Of a DNA stretch of 64,000 nucleotides, positions 33,060-42,986 are shown piece by piece. The DNA is from an uncultured Desulfobulbus sp. Lineage in GTDB: Bacteria > Desulfobacterota > Desulfobulbia > Desulfobulbales > Desulfobulbaceae. Both the position numbers and the translations under genes were made by a program. The stretch lies in assembly GCF_963664075.1 (NCBI RefSeq), contig NZ_OY760916.1, positions 2,668,001 through 2,732,000 of the forward strand. Direction: 5' to 3'. Below the pieces are notes generated by a model. It was given only the letters and a program-made list of their open reading frames with translations, did not search any database and had not been told where the DNA came from. Each line of letters begins with the position of its first letter. Position 1 is the stretch's first letter.

Positions 33060-33134
33060 CTGAGCCCGAGACTGAAGGTGGCGACCAAAGATGAAACGCA
33101 TCATGCTCAGCTTCACCCGCTCTCACGGGCTCAG
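33060..33134. terminator. Hairpin between converging genes
   Basis: CTGAGCCCG (33060-33068) pairs with CGGGCTCAG (33126-33134) across 57 bases that contain further partial pairing. It lies between the DUF3999 stop and the end of the minus-strand kinase, where a bidirectional end signal is expected. No T-tract. Confidence 0.4.
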
Positions 33135-33145
33135 GGCTAAGCAAT

Positions 33146-35965
33146 CTATGCAGCTCTAAGTGCTTCACGCATAAGCTGGGCCAGCTCCGCAACCACCAGA
33201 GGCTTGTTGAGTACAGCAGCATCCGAATCCAACTTCGCAAGCCAAGTGAGATCTTGGCCATCATGGTCAGAGAGAAAAACAATGCGGCTTTGAGGACAGA
33301 GTTTTCCCAACTTTACAGCGAGCTCACGGCTCGTAACTTCCGGCATATTTTCTGGTAGACCAAGCAGGAGCAGGTCAACTGAATCTCCATGTTTGTTTGC
33401 CAGCGTCAGGGCCTGGGCAGGATTCACAGCGGTTAATACCTTATAATTGAGCTGTTCTAAAATTGTTTTATGGAGACTTAACAGTGCAGGCTCATCTTCC
33501 ACCATCAAGACCAGCTCTCCCTGTCCAAGGGAAAACGCAGCGCCCTCCTTCGCCCTTTCCTCTTCACTCTTTCCCTTAAAACGGGGCAGGTACACTCGAA
33601 AAGTGGTGCCAGCGTCGACTTCACTCTGCACCTGAACCCCTCCCTGATTCTGCTGAACAATTCCATAAACGGTGGCCAGGCCAAGCCCGGTCCCCTGGCC
33701 TTGAGCTTTGGTTGTGAAAAATGGCTCGAAAATTTTATCAAGGATCAACGGGTCAATGCCACTGCCGGTGTCACTGACAGCTAACACCACGTAATCACCA
33801 GCGGGCAGTCCCGTGGCTGATTCAGTCTGGGACTCATCAAGAGAGACTTGCAGTGTCTCAAGGGTAACAATCCCTACTCCGTTGATGGCATCTCGTGCGT
33901 TCACAACCAAATTGATCAAAATCTGATCAAGCTGAGAAGGGTCGAGTTGTACCGGCCAGAGCTCCTTGCCTGGCTGCCAACATAACTCTCTATTTTCACC
34001 AATGAGTTGACGCAACATCGCAAGCCTGGCGTGCACAGTGGCATTGAAATCCAACACCTTGGGTTCAATGGTCTGCTGCCGGGCAAAGGCAAGTAACTGG
34101 CGGGTAACCTCGGCCGAACGTTTAGCAGCGGTGCTGATCTCTTGCAGATACATATCAAGAGGTTCCTGAAGATCCAGCCTTCGCAGAGCCAGATCGGCAA
34201 ACCCGATAATAACGCCGAGCATATTATTAAAATCATGGGCAACGCCACCGGCAAGTTGCCCAACCGACTCAAGCCTTTTGGCCAAATTGAGACGATCTCG
34301 TAATTTCTCGCGTTCTGCTTGCACCTGCTTACGCTGGCTGATATCCCGGACGACTGCAGACATCCCTTCAGGTTGCCCCTCATTGTTCACCAAAAGATAG
34401 GTCCGTAACTCCACCGGAAATGTGTGCCCATCCTGGTGACGGTATTCCTTTTCGTACAACTCGGAACATCCACCATGCATCAGTTGTTTACGAATATGCT
34501 CATATTCATACTGCTGCCATGGTTCCGGGGTAAAATCCCGTGCAACACGGCCCTTGACGTCTTCAGGGCGCAAACCAATCATATCGGCATAGGCCTGGTT
34601 GCACTCACGAATGCAACCTTTCAAATCGGTCACCACAAAGGCATCCATCATACTCGTATAAAGGCTTCTATAGCGTCGTTCACTGGCAAGCAACTCTTCT
34701 TCCATCTGTTTTTGCTCGACAATTCGCCAGATATACTCGCCCAACTCAACGACTGTATCGATATCTGCAAGGGTATACGGGCGTCCTTTGTCCGCCAGGG
34801 CGATCACTGCAACCAATCGTCCACCACGTACCAGGGGCAAAAGAAGCTCCCGCTGCGTCCCCAGAGACAACGGCCTCTGCTGAACAATCCCCTTCTGTTT
34901 CTCAGATGTTTCCAGAGAAGGATCAACAAGCTCGACCTCCAAGGAGGGGTCATCTCCCCTGGATTGAATATAACGGCAAATAGGTTCCGCTTCGGCATCA
35001 TACCAGCTCCATTGCTTTCCCTTTTCCCCTGTTGTGCGCTGCTCAACAGCTACTGCGTGGTACGGTTTTTCCAGACTACAGCATACTCCACGGGGACTGC
35101 CCACAAGCGTTGCAAGCTCCTCCATAGCGCGATGCAAAAACTCCGTGATACCATGCGGATAGCTGTACTCTCTCAGCGAGAGTCGGGCTTGAACCCGCTG
35201 CTGCTCCCGCAGAGTATCACTCTGATCCCGAAAACGAATAATCCAATCCCCCTTCTGATCGGTGTGCAGACCAAAGGGGGCAATTTCCAGGGCAATATGT
35301 AACTCATCCCCTGTGGGAGTCAGGAGTAGAGGCAGCTCTGTGGTCTGCTCCAAGTGCATTTCCAGGGGAGAGTACGCGTTACCTCGATGATCGATCAGGT
35401 TCATCACCTCGTGGACAGGTTTCCCGAGAGCTTCCTCCTGGCTCCATCCAGTCAGAGAGCTTGCCTTGGTGTTGATTTCGATAATCTCGGCATTGCAGTT
35501 GGTCAGAATAAGCCCTGTCCAAGGACTCTGCATCAGGCTTTGTTTATGGGCCTTGAGCTGAAAAAAGCGTTGTTCATGTTGTGCTAGCTGTTGATTCTGG
35601 CGCAGAGAGTAAAATCTGGCCTGTAGCAGGCCCAGGCTGGCAAGAACAAGCCCTAAAAAAAGCATGGCAGTCGCACGAAATTGTAGAATAAAAGCGACAG
35701 CCTGCTCAACTTCGCCCAACATGCTCTGTTGGGAATACTTTTGCGCTACAAAATGAGGGCTGTGTTCAACAGGAGGCTGAATCTGCATTGCATCAGCCCC
35801 ACTTGTTTGCATAATGATGGTCGGCGGAGATGCCTTTTCGCGGAGAGTACGGGCTTCCGCCCGGAGACTGAGAACAAGGGCTACGCTGCAAAGCAGAAGC
35901 CAGAAAAGGGTCGGCACCAGGCCTACCCTGAAAGATCCAAGGACACTCTTTGTGGATATATTCAT
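33146..35965 (-). CDS. Hybrid sensor histidine kinase (PAS-GAF-PAS) with a degenerate receiver
   Basis: 939 aa if started at MNISTKSVLG (35965); the upstream frame to 36109 runs through an intergenic repeat and looks non-coding. Order: TM helix about 15-35, TM helix about 100-120, PAS (SLTGWSQEEALGKPVHEVMN), GAF (GSPRGVCCSL, LLLPLVRGGRLVAVIAL), PAS (AYADMIGLRPEDVKGR), HisKA with GGVAHDFNNMLGVIIGFADL (phospho-His in H-DFNN), HATPase with NLVVNARDAI and DTGSGIDPLILDKIFEPFFT. The C-terminal receiver reads VEDEPALL, then VDLLLLGLPENM where the phospho-accepting Asp should be: it is Gly. FLSDH and LNKP keep the Ser/Thr and Lys. So the receiver cannot be phosphorylated normally. Confidence 0.9.
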   Translation of the reverse strand: MNISTKSVLGSFRVGLVPTLFWLLLCSVALVLSLRAEARTLREKASPPTIIMQTSGADAMQIQPPVEHSPHFVAQKYSQQSMLGEVEQAVAFILQFRATAMLFLGLVLASLGLLQARFYSLRQNQQLAQHEQRFFQLKAHKQSLMQSPWTGLILTNCNAEIIEINTKASSLTGWSQEEALGKPVHEVMNLIDHRGNAYSPLEMHLEQTTELPLLLTPTGDELHIALEIAPFGLHTDQKGDWIIRFRDQSDTLREQQRVQARLSLREYSYPHGITEFLHRAMEELATLVGSPRGVCCSLEKPYHAVAVEQRTTGEKGKQWSWYDAEAEPICRYIQSRGDDPSLEVELVDPSLETSEKQKGIVQQRPLSLGTQRELLLPLVRGGRLVAVIALADKGRPYTLADIDTVVELGEYIWRIVEQKQMEEELLASERRYRSLYTSMMDAFVVTDLKGCIRECNQAYADMIGLRPEDVKGRVARDFTPEPWQQYEYEHIRKQLMHGGCSELYEKEYRHQDGHTFPVELRTYLLVNNEGQPEGMSAVVRDISQRKQVQAEREKLRDRLNLAKRLESVGQLAGGVAHDFNNMLGVIIGFADLALRRLDLQEPLDMYLQEISTAAKRSAEVTRQLLAFARQQTIEPKVLDFNATVHARLAMLRQLIGENRELCWQPGKELWPVQLDPSQLDQILINLVVNARDAINGVGIVTLETLQVSLDESQTESATGLPAGDYVVLAVSDTGSGIDPLILDKIFEPFFTTKAQGQGTGLGLATVYGIVQQNQGGVQVQSEVDAGTTFRVYLPRFKGKSEEERAKEGAAFSLGQGELVLMVEDEPALLSLHKTILEQLNYKVLTAVNPAQALTLANKHGDSVDLLLLGLPENMPEVTSRELAVKLGKLCPQSRIVFLSDHDGQDLTWLAKLDSDAAVLNKPLVVAELAQLMREALRAA

Positions 35966-36030
35966 GAGCAAGTAGGTACTGCAGAAAAGACTGTGAGCAG
36001 TTTCATACTTTTGGGAATCTTGTATCTTGC

Positions 36031-36078
36031 TGAATCCGTGAGGGCGGGTGGCCACTAATGAATGCTCACGGACACAGG
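36031..36078. repeat. Dispersed intergenic repeat, copy 2
   Basis: Partner of 33001-33048. It folds: TCCGTGAG (36035-36042) pairs perfectly with CTCACGGA (36065-36072). The fragment GAATGCTCACG also occurs at about 28896-28906, so further degenerate copies may exist. It lies upstream of the hybrid kinase start. Confidence 0.45.
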
Positions 36079-36143
36079 TTGTATTCAAAACCCCCTCTTG
36101 CAGGATCACTCCTGCAAGAGTATGCCGGTTGAGAGAAAAGCCT

Positions 36144-38144
36144 TCAACTAATCTTGAAACTATCGACTATAGACTTTAAGGTGGTCGCTAGCTGCTGCAG
36201 ATCATCAGCACTGGATTTAACCTGGCGACTTGACGAGGAGATCTCGCTTGAGGCCGTATTGACCGTCGCGATATCCTGGGTAATGGAACTTGCCACCACG
36301 GAACTCTGGTTGACATTCTCATTGACCTCCGTCATTCCCTGGGAGGCCTGGGCGATATTGTCTGCGATCTCCTGGGTGGCGGAACTTTGCTCATTCACTG
36401 CTGTTGAAATAACCGAAACAATTTCATTGATACTATTGATCACCTGGGAAATCTGGTCAATCTCGCCCACGGTTGTGTCGGTTGTTTGCTGCATCTCCTC
36501 AATCTGTTTTTTGATATCCTGGGTCGCCGCAGCTGTCTGCTTGGCTAACTCTTTGATCTCATTGGCCACAACGGCAAACCCCTTCCCTGCCTCACCGGCA
36601 CGGGCAGCTTCAATGGTGGCATTCAAGGCCAGCAGGTTGGTCTGCTCGGAGATCTCGGTGATGGTTTCCGTCACCTTGCCAATCGCCTGGGCTGCTTTTC
36701 CAAGCTCTGCCATACGATCGGAGGTCGTGCCTGCCTGCTCAACTGCAGCCAGAGAGATGGAGTTGGCCTCCTGGGCATTGTGAGCTATTTCGCCGATGGT
36801 GGCCGTCATCTCTTCGGCTGCACTTGCCACCATGGAGGTATTGGTGGTGGACTGCTCCATGGCTGCGGCCACATTATTGAGGTTGGTGGTCATCTCTTCG
36901 GCTGCGGCCGCTACAGAATCGGCCCGTTGGGAGGTATCCTCCGAAGAACTGGAAAGATCTGTCGCTATTTTAGAAAGATCTACTGAAGAGGCATCAATGG
37001 AGCGGGTATTGGCTGCTATATCACCGATAATCCCCTGCAATTTTTCAATAAAAATATTGAACCAATGGGCCAACTCACCGATCTCGTCTTTCGAATTCAC
37101 AGACAAGCGCATGGTGAGGTCCCCTTCTCCCTGGGCAATATCCTGCAGCCCGGCAACGGCACGTTTCAGGGGCAGGACAATGGAACGAGAAAACATCAGA
37201 ACAATCGCGCAGATCACAATGACAGCCACAAAAGTGGTCATTAAAATCGAATTGCGTATTGAGTTCGAAGCCGCGAGAAATTCATCTCTATCCTGGGTAA
37301 CGGCAACCGCCCAGCCTTTAAGAGGCACCGGAGCAAATCCCGCAATTTTGGGAACGCCACGAAACACATAGTTCAGGGCTCCACTCTCCCCTCCCACCAT
37401 GGCTCGGGTGATGTCGGCCATATCCTTGAGCGTGGTCAGGTCAAGCTTCATCTCCAATTCTTTTTTGGGGTGTGCAATAATCACCCCCTGGCTGTTACAC
37501 ATAAAGGCGTAACCGGTTTCTCCCACTTTGATTGTAGAAATGTGACGTGTTAAGGGTTCGGCCCGAAGAGAGAGGCCAAAAATCCCTAAAAATTCTCCCG
37601 AAAGCGAAGTTATGGGAGCACAAAGGACATAGATGACATCACCCGTCACCTTTGAGAAGACAATATCCCCGGCTACAGGTTTACCGCTGGATTTTGCCTT
37701 TTGAAAATAGGGCATGTCTGCCAGGTTGACCCCCTTATACTCCTCTCCACTTGCCAACTCTCCGGTATACATATACCCTTTGTCGTCGGTGACGAAGATA
37801 CCTAAGTAACTGGCGTCGAGTTGCTTAAACTTATCCTTCATCTGCTTGCGCAGCACGGCAATGTCACTTTTAGCCGCCGCCAGCCCCTCTTTTTTTATCT
37901 TTTCTCCAATGAGACGGACATTGGTATCAACTGCATGGGCTGCGGCTGTTTTGAGTTGGGCATCCAGGGTCGATTCGACCAGTGCTGCCATGTTACTGGC
38001 CTGCGAGGCGGCATTGTTACGCGCGGCTTCACTCAGTGAATGGGACGATTTAGACACAGCAATGACCCCCACCACCATCAATGGCAGGGCCACGGCCACA
38101 CACCCTCCCGCAATAAGTCGAAAACTAATAGATCGAAAATTCAT
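36144..38144 (-). CDS. Methyl-accepting chemotaxis protein with a Cache sensor
   Basis: 666 aa; AAGGAGAACACA precedes the ATG. TM1 about 10-32, a periplasmic dCache-type sensor about 35-280 ([37 protein letters not shown]), TM2 about 290-312, HAMP, then a long cytoplasmic coiled coil with the kinase-control tip [35 protein letters not shown]. The tip sequence is canonical, so it should drive CheA/CheW. No C-terminal CheR-docking pentapeptide is visible (ends SFKIS). It is monocistronic, minus strand, upstream of the c-di-GMP gene block; ligand unknown (Cache domains often bind small organic acids or amino acids). Confidence 0.94.
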   Translation of the reverse strand: MNFRSISFRLIAGGCVAVALPLMVVGVIAVSKSSHSLSEAARNNAASQASNMAALVESTLDAQLKTAAAHAVDTNVRLIGEKIKKEGLAAAKSDIAVLRKQMKDKFKQLDASYLGIFVTDDKGYMYTGELASGEEYKGVNLADMPYFQKAKSSGKPVAGDIVFSKVTGDVIYVLCAPITSLSGEFLGIFGLSLRAEPLTRHISTIKVGETGYAFMCNSQGVIIAHPKKELEMKLDLTTLKDMADITRAMVGGESGALNYVFRGVPKIAGFAPVPLKGWAVAVTQDRDEFLAASNSIRNSILMTTFVAVIVICAIVLMFSRSIVLPLKRAVAGLQDIAQGEGDLTMRLSVNSKDEIGELAHWFNIFIEKLQGIIGDIAANTRSIDASSVDLSKIATDLSSSSEDTSQRADSVAAAAEEMTTNLNNVAAAMEQSTTNTSMVASAAEEMTATIGEIAHNAQEANSISLAAVEQAGTTSDRMAELGKAAQAIGKVTETITEISEQTNLLALNATIEAARAGEAGKGFAVVANEIKELAKQTAAATQDIKKQIEEMQQTTDTTVGEIDQISQVINSINEIVSVISTAVNEQSSATQEIADNIAQASQGMTEVNENVNQSSVVASSITQDIATVNTASSEISSSSRQVKSSADDLQQLATTLKSIVDSFKIS

Positions 38145-38303
38145 TGTGTTCTCCTTGTTTCAACTAAAATAAAAGCGCTCCCAGCTTCCGGTTATCAGTT
38201 TCTTTCTTCCATGGTTGGCGGTTTTGGTGAGCCGCCACAAACAGGTACAGAAATACAACGTCATGCTGAACTACAAGGGTACAGAGGCCAATCCAACTGC
38301 GAA

Positions 38304-41204
38304 CTATTCCACGGAGGAAAAATTGGCAAGATAGGCTAAAAAATCTTCTGAACTTAAAGGCTTACTATAATAGAATCCCTGAATCTGCTCACAATTGCAC
38401 CGTTTGAGCCAGGCAAGCTGATCTGCGGTTTCCACCCCTTCGGCAACCACGGTAATGCCCAGGTTATGCGCCATGAGGATTATGGTCTCCACCAGCTGTG
38501 CATCTGAAGGATCTTCTGTGATATCACGTATAAAGGAACGATCAATTTTCAGGGTTTTGATGGGAAAACGTTTGAGGTAGGAAAGCGAGGAGTACCCCGT
38601 TCCAAAGTCATCAATGGCGATGGCAAGTCCATGGCCGACCAACTCGTTGAGGGTATCGACGGTTTTGGCCAGGTTATTCATCATCGCAGTTTCTGTAATC
38701 TCCAGCTCAAGTTGACTGGTTGGCAGTTTAAAGGTCTGGAGAATGCCCAGGATGCGTTCAACCAATGTATCCTGAACAAACTGCCGGGGCGATAGATTCA
38801 CAGAAAGCGTAAGAGGGGGGCCCCCGGTACTATTGAGTGCGCTGAGAAAACGGCAGGTCTGTTCCAGAACCAGCTCTCCCAGCCCAACGATCAGGCCCGT
38901 CTCCTCAGCCAGGGGAATAAAATCAGCCGGGCTGACAAGCGATCCATCGGGCTGCTCCCAGCGAACCAGTGCTTCGGCCCCGACCACTTTCCCGGAAAAG
39001 GGCTCAATTTTAGGCTGAAAAAAAACGGTAAACTCTTGGTTTTGAACAGCCTGACGCAGATTATTTTCAAGTTCTCGCAGGTAGGAAATACGTTCACTTA
39101 ACTCCGAGGTAAAGAGGCAGAAGTTGTTTTTCCCCTGGGATTTTGCCTGATACATGGCGATATCGGCATGTTTTATCAGGGTTTCGGCGTTATCTCCATC
39201 GGTGGGATACAATGCCACGCCAATACTGGCACTGACAAAGAGCTCCTGCCCATCGACCTGGAAAGGGGCATCCAGGCTTTTCAGCAAGCGATCTATGAGT
39301 AATGTGACCACCTCCTCTGAGTGAATTGCGGCCATCAACAGTAAAAATTCATCACCGCCGAGTCGGGCCACGGTATCCTCGGCTCGAACCTGCGCGACCA
39401 GACGATTCGTCACCTGAAGCAGAAGCGTATCGCCGCTGGCGTGGCCGAGGCTGTCGTTAATATTTTTAAAATTATCCAGATCCAATATCAGGACGGCAAG
39501 CTGGGTTCCTCCACGCCGAACATGGGCTATGGATACCTCGATACGATCCATGGCCAAACGCCGGTTGGGCAGTCCAGTCAGGCTGTCATGATAGGCCTGA
39601 TGGACAATATGCTCTTCCTGTCGCTTCAATTCTGTAATATCGTGAAACAATCCCACATAATGGGTAGTCTGATTGTGTTGATCGCGAATGGCGCTGATAC
39701 TCAAAATCAGTGGGTAGTCCTCCCCGGTTTTCCGAGCATTCCAGATTTCGCCGCTCCACCGTCCACTTTGTTTGAGTTGCTCCCAGAGCTGGCGGTAAAA
39801 GTTGGGGGTATACCGCTTCGATTTGAGCATACGAACATTTCGACCAAGCGCATCCTCCTGGCTGTACCGGGTAATATCACTGAAGGCCTGGTTGACAGAC
39901 AAAATATTCGCCTGGGCATCGGTAATTATTATCCCCTCCAGAGCCTGTTCCACCGCATTGCGATAGAGGAGCAATTGATCCTCAGCGCCTTTGCGTTCTT
40001 TAATTTCCTCAAGCAAGCTCTGATTAGCCTGCGAAAGTTGCAAAATATAGCGGTTAAAATGATGTCCCAGCTCACCGATCTCACCCAGCGCATCCTCTTC
40101 AGCCAGCACGTCTCTGTTCCCACCAATTGCTTGCTCCATCTGACTGGCCAGTCGAACCAGGGGGCTGGCTATCAAATTTCCCAAAGTTAGACCTAAGGGG
40201 AGCACCAAAATCAGAGCGCCAAGAATAATCGATCCGATAATCCAACCCAGATGAGCCAAAGGCCGAAGGAACTCTTCTTCATAGACGGTTGAAGCGACAA
40301 GCCAATCGAGCTCTTCAATGTAATGAAAAAAGACTATTTTTTTCTGTGGCTTTGTTTGAGAAGAATCCTTCCAGCTATAGGTAAACTGCCCATTTTTCTG
40401 GGCAAGCATACGTTCAAACAATTGCTTGGCTGCAACATTTTCTACGGTGTACATATTCCCGACCAACCAGGGATGATGAATAACATCACCGGAGCCACTG
40501 AAAATGAACGAGTAGCCTGTACGGCCAAAACGATGGGCTTTCAGCCCCTTGCGCAAATCTCGGGCCAAAAAATTGAATTCATTTCGGTAACTGGTCACCG
40601 AAACAATCCAGTCCCAGGGTTTGAAGTAGGCCATGGCCAGGGTTTTAGGTGATGGGGCATCCTCCCCGGGATTTTTCCAGGTGTACTCAAGCAGCCCAAA
40701 TTTCCGGGCCATCTGCTGACGGACAAAGGAATTGTCGGAAAACTGCGTGCCAATAAACGAGGCGACCGGATGGACCAGCATCCGTCCTTGTGAGTTAATC
40801 ACGTAGACATAGCCTTTATCGCCAATTTGCTGTTGCAAAAATAGGTGTCGAGCCTGATCTTGAGCGGCAGCACGGCTTAAGGTCTCGGCCTGCACCTGCC
40901 TTTCTAAAAATCGCAAGGTGTCTATGTTGACCTGGGCAATCGTCTGGAGATGATTGCGAATAGCCAGTTGCGCAGAATTTTCCACGACCTCTTTAAGCGA
41001 CAAGGTTGAAGAGGCCAGTTTTTCCATCATATTGTCACGCATGGTGCTGGAGACAAAATGATAGATCCCGGCCCCGGCAAGAATAAAAACCAGGGCTGTT
41101 GAAAGAAAAAAGAGGGTAAGAATATGGAAACGGATCGAACGTTGTTTGGAAAACAACGGCTGAAGAAATGAGGGAAGTTGATTAAACATGGTTCCTGTAC
41201 GCAT
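38304..41204 (-). CDS. Cache-HAMP-PAS-GGDEF-EAL signalling protein
   Basis: 966 aa. TM1 about 28-50, a large periplasmic Cache region (QQIGDKGYVYVINSQGRMLV, RFGRTGYSFIFSGSGDVIHH), TM2 about 325-345, HAMP, PAS (AVEQALEGIIITDAQANILS), GGDEF domain with ARLGGDEFLLLM (active GGDEF) and EAL domain with GAEALVRW and the catalytic DDFGTGYSSLSYL and EGVETADQ segments. Both synthetic and hydrolytic motifs are intact, so net activity on c-di-GMP cannot be told. Two starts are possible, 41204 and MFNQLP at 41189 (ACAGGAACC before it). It directly follows the 77-aa gene 41205-41438, probably in one transcript. Confidence 0.93.
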   Translation of the reverse strand: MRTGTMFNQLPSFLQPLFSKQRSIRFHILTLFFLSTALVFILAGAGIYHFVSSTMRDNMMEKLASSTLSLKEVVENSAQLAIRNHLQTIAQVNIDTLRFLERQVQAETLSRAAAQDQARHLFLQQQIGDKGYVYVINSQGRMLVHPVASFIGTQFSDNSFVRQQMARKFGLLEYTWKNPGEDAPSPKTLAMAYFKPWDWIVSVTSYRNEFNFLARDLRKGLKAHRFGRTGYSFIFSGSGDVIHHPWLVGNMYTVENVAAKQLFERMLAQKNGQFTYSWKDSSQTKPQKKIVFFHYIEELDWLVASTVYEEEFLRPLAHLGWIIGSIILGALILVLPLGLTLGNLIASPLVRLASQMEQAIGGNRDVLAEEDALGEIGELGHHFNRYILQLSQANQSLLEEIKERKGAEDQLLLYRNAVEQALEGIIITDAQANILSVNQAFSDITRYSQEDALGRNVRMLKSKRYTPNFYRQLWEQLKQSGRWSGEIWNARKTGEDYPLILSISAIRDQHNQTTHYVGLFHDITELKRQEEHIVHQAYHDSLTGLPNRRLAMDRIEVSIAHVRRGGTQLAVLILDLDNFKNINDSLGHASGDTLLLQVTNRLVAQVRAEDTVARLGGDEFLLLMAAIHSEEVVTLLIDRLLKSLDAPFQVDGQELFVSASIGVALYPTDGDNAETLIKHADIAMYQAKSQGKNNFCLFTSELSERISYLRELENNLRQAVQNQEFTVFFQPKIEPFSGKVVGAEALVRWEQPDGSLVSPADFIPLAEETGLIVGLGELVLEQTCRFLSALNSTGGPPLTLSVNLSPRQFVQDTLVERILGILQTFKLPTSQLELEITETAMMNNLAKTVDTLNELVGHGLAIAIDDFGTGYSSLSYLKRFPIKTLKIDRSFIRDITEDPSDAQLVETIILMAHNLGITVVAEGVETADQLAWLKRCNCEQIQGFYYSKPLSSEDFLAYLANFSSVE

Positions 41205-41438
41205 TTAATCCCAACTCACCCCATCAAGCCCCCCGGTACGCATCAGCCCCCGGTTCAGGGATAAAGAGAGAGTCTTGAGCAAATCGATATCAATTTGCGC
41301 CAGAAGTGCAAGTTCTATCTCTGTTAATTCAATTCCGAGCTGGTAACAGGCCTCCGGGAGTGACCTGCCAACCAAGCGCCGGAATTGCTCGTCAGTAACA
41401 AGCCGTCCCAGACAATATTCCACTCCTTGCTGTGACAT
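41205..41438 (-). CDS. Small conserved-looking protein cotranscribed with the GGDEF-EAL gene
   Basis: 77 aa from ATG 41438, preceded by GGAGG and 7 bases; a longer frame to 41471 lacks a site. The sequence (MSQQGVEYCLGRLVTDEQFR, RLVGRSLPEACYQLGIELTE, IELALLAQIDIDLLKTLSLS) is all-helical and resembles the small 'Os/LigA-like' helical domain found in some peptide and extradiol-dioxygenase-associated proteins, but I cannot be sure. The stop abuts the ATG of the next gene (TAAATG), so translation is coupled to the Cache-GGDEF-EAL protein, possibly as a partner. Confidence 0.6.
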   Translation of the reverse strand: MSQQGVEYCLGRLVTDEQFRRLVGRSLPEACYQLGIELTEIELALLAQIDIDLLKTLSLSLNRGLMRTGGLDGVSWD

Positions 41439-41633
41439 ACACAGGCCTCCAGTCAAACGGGATTTTCCCAAAAATGATCCTCCAAGAGGACAAAATGCCT
41501 CACTTGCCCCCTATGAACTAGCAGGATACATGCCATCATTTTTTTCTTTAATTTCAGGTTATTACAAAAATGAAAAACCCAGAAAATGTCCCCAAAGGAA
41601 CAATCTGTCCCTCTAGGGACAACATATTTTTCT

Positions 41634-42986
41634 TCAGTAGAAAAATTTTCTGGTCGTTTTCAGAAGGCGTGCCGCTGCGGATTTATTATTTCCGCTTTGT
41701 TGAAGTGCCCACTCTTTGAGTCGCTGATGAACTGCCTCAAGAGAGAACTCCGAAGGGGGGAAATCAAAGTGGAGGGTGTGGCTGGAGAGCGATGGTGAAA
41801 ATGGTGTGTTTTCTGTAGGTTGAAGTCGAAGATGTTGGGGCTGAATCAGCTCACCATTGGTGATAATGGTGGCATACTCCAAGCGGTTGCGCAGCTCGCG
41901 CACATTGCCAGGCCAGTCATAGGTCAGTAAAAAATCCAGGGCGGCACGGGAGAGTCCAGGGAGCGATTTTCCCTGATGCTGGCGAAAAGTGACAAGAAAA
42001 TGTTCCACCAAGGAGGAAATATCCTCCTTTCGCTCACGCAGTGGTGGAATATGCAGGGGGAAGACATTGAGCCTATAAAAGAGATCGAAACGGAACTGTC
42101 CCGTACGGGACAACTCGTGAAGATCACGGTGGGTGGCAACAATAACCCTGAAATGAGCTTTCCGGGGCAGATCAGAACCTAACTGCTCATATACCTTTTC
42201 TTCCAGGAGCCGTAAAAGTTTAGCTTGCAGCAGTGGGGGCATATCACCAATCTCATCAAGAAACAGTGTTCCTCCGCCTGCACGGGCACATTTTCCTTCC
42301 CGCGAGGTCTCAGCACCGGTAAATGCTCCTTTCACATGGCCAAACAGCTCACTTTCCAACAAGTTTTCAGGAATAGCAGCACAGTTCACCGGGATAAATG
42401 TTGCGGGTGAACAACCCGATGCCGCATGAATGGCTCGAGCAAGGACCTCTTTCCCCGAACCTGACTCCCCAAAAATGCTGACCGTGGTCTCTGAAAAAGT
42501 AGCCACCTGCCTGGCCGCATGAAGCACAGCCCCCATGGACGGAGAAACAGACTTTATATTTTCGAAACTGAAACGCTGGTTATAATACCCTTCGATCTGA
42601 TTACACCGCTGACGCAATCGAGCGCTCTCGAGACTACGCGCAACGGTGAGCAAGAGTTCCTCACTGATGATGGGCTTAAGTAAGTAGTCATCTGCCCCCT
42701 GCTTCATGGCCTGTACCGCAGATTCAACGGATCCATGGGCGGTGATGACCACAAAGGGCAGTCCGGGAAATCGACTCTGCACCTCTGAGAGTAAAGCAAA
42801 GCCATCCATTTCGGGCATGACCAGATCAGATAAAATGAGATCTATTTCCTGCTGCTGCATGATTGAAAGCGCAGCACTACCGTTTTTTGCACAGATGGTG
42901 GCATAGCCTGCATCTGTGAGATGGGTATCAAGGAGGTAACGAAAACTTGTCTTGTCATCGACAACCAGTATTCGAGCTGGACTCAT
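41634..42986 (-). CDS. NtrC-family sigma54-dependent response regulator
   Basis: 450 aa. Receiver (1-120) with VVDDK, LILSDLVMPEMDG (phospho-Asp) and LLKPI; AAA+ domain with Walker A FGESGSGKEVLARAIH, the sigma54 contact loop GAFTGAETSREGKC, Walker B GGTLFLDEIGDM, and the arginine finger region YRLNVFPLHIPPLRER; Fis-type HTH at the C-terminus (SGNNKSAAARLLKTTRK). It ends abruptly at FFY after the recognition helix, shorter than many relatives. It overlaps the hybrid kinase gene by 4 bases, so the two form a two-component pair. A sigma54-type promoter candidate exists at 48786 before the chemotaxis operon, but regulation between them is only a possibility. Confidence 0.94.
   Translation of the reverse strand: MSPARILVVDDKTSFRYLLDTHLTDAGYATICAKNGSAALSIMQQQEIDLILSDLVMPEMDGFALLSEVQSRFPGLPFVVITAHGSVESAVQAMKQGADDYLLKPIISEELLLTVARSLESARLRQRCNQIEGYYNQRFSFENIKSVSPSMGAVLHAARQVATFSETTVSIFGESGSGKEVLARAIHAASGCSPATFIPVNCAAIPENLLESELFGHVKGAFTGAETSREGKCARAGGGTLFLDEIGDMPPLLQAKLLRLLEEKVYEQLGSDLPRKAHFRVIVATHRDLHELSRTGQFRFDLFYRLNVFPLHIPPLRERKEDISSLVEHFLVTFRQHQGKSLPGLSRAALDFLLTYDWPGNVRELRNRLEYATIITNGELIQPQHLRLQPTENTPFSPSLSSHTLHFDFPPSEFSLEAVHQRLKEWALQQSGNNKSAAARLLKTTRKFFY

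Noticed and set aside
34424..35302. 292-aa plus-strand frame opposite the hybrid kinase
   Set aside because: Antisense shadow of a well-supported kinase gene.
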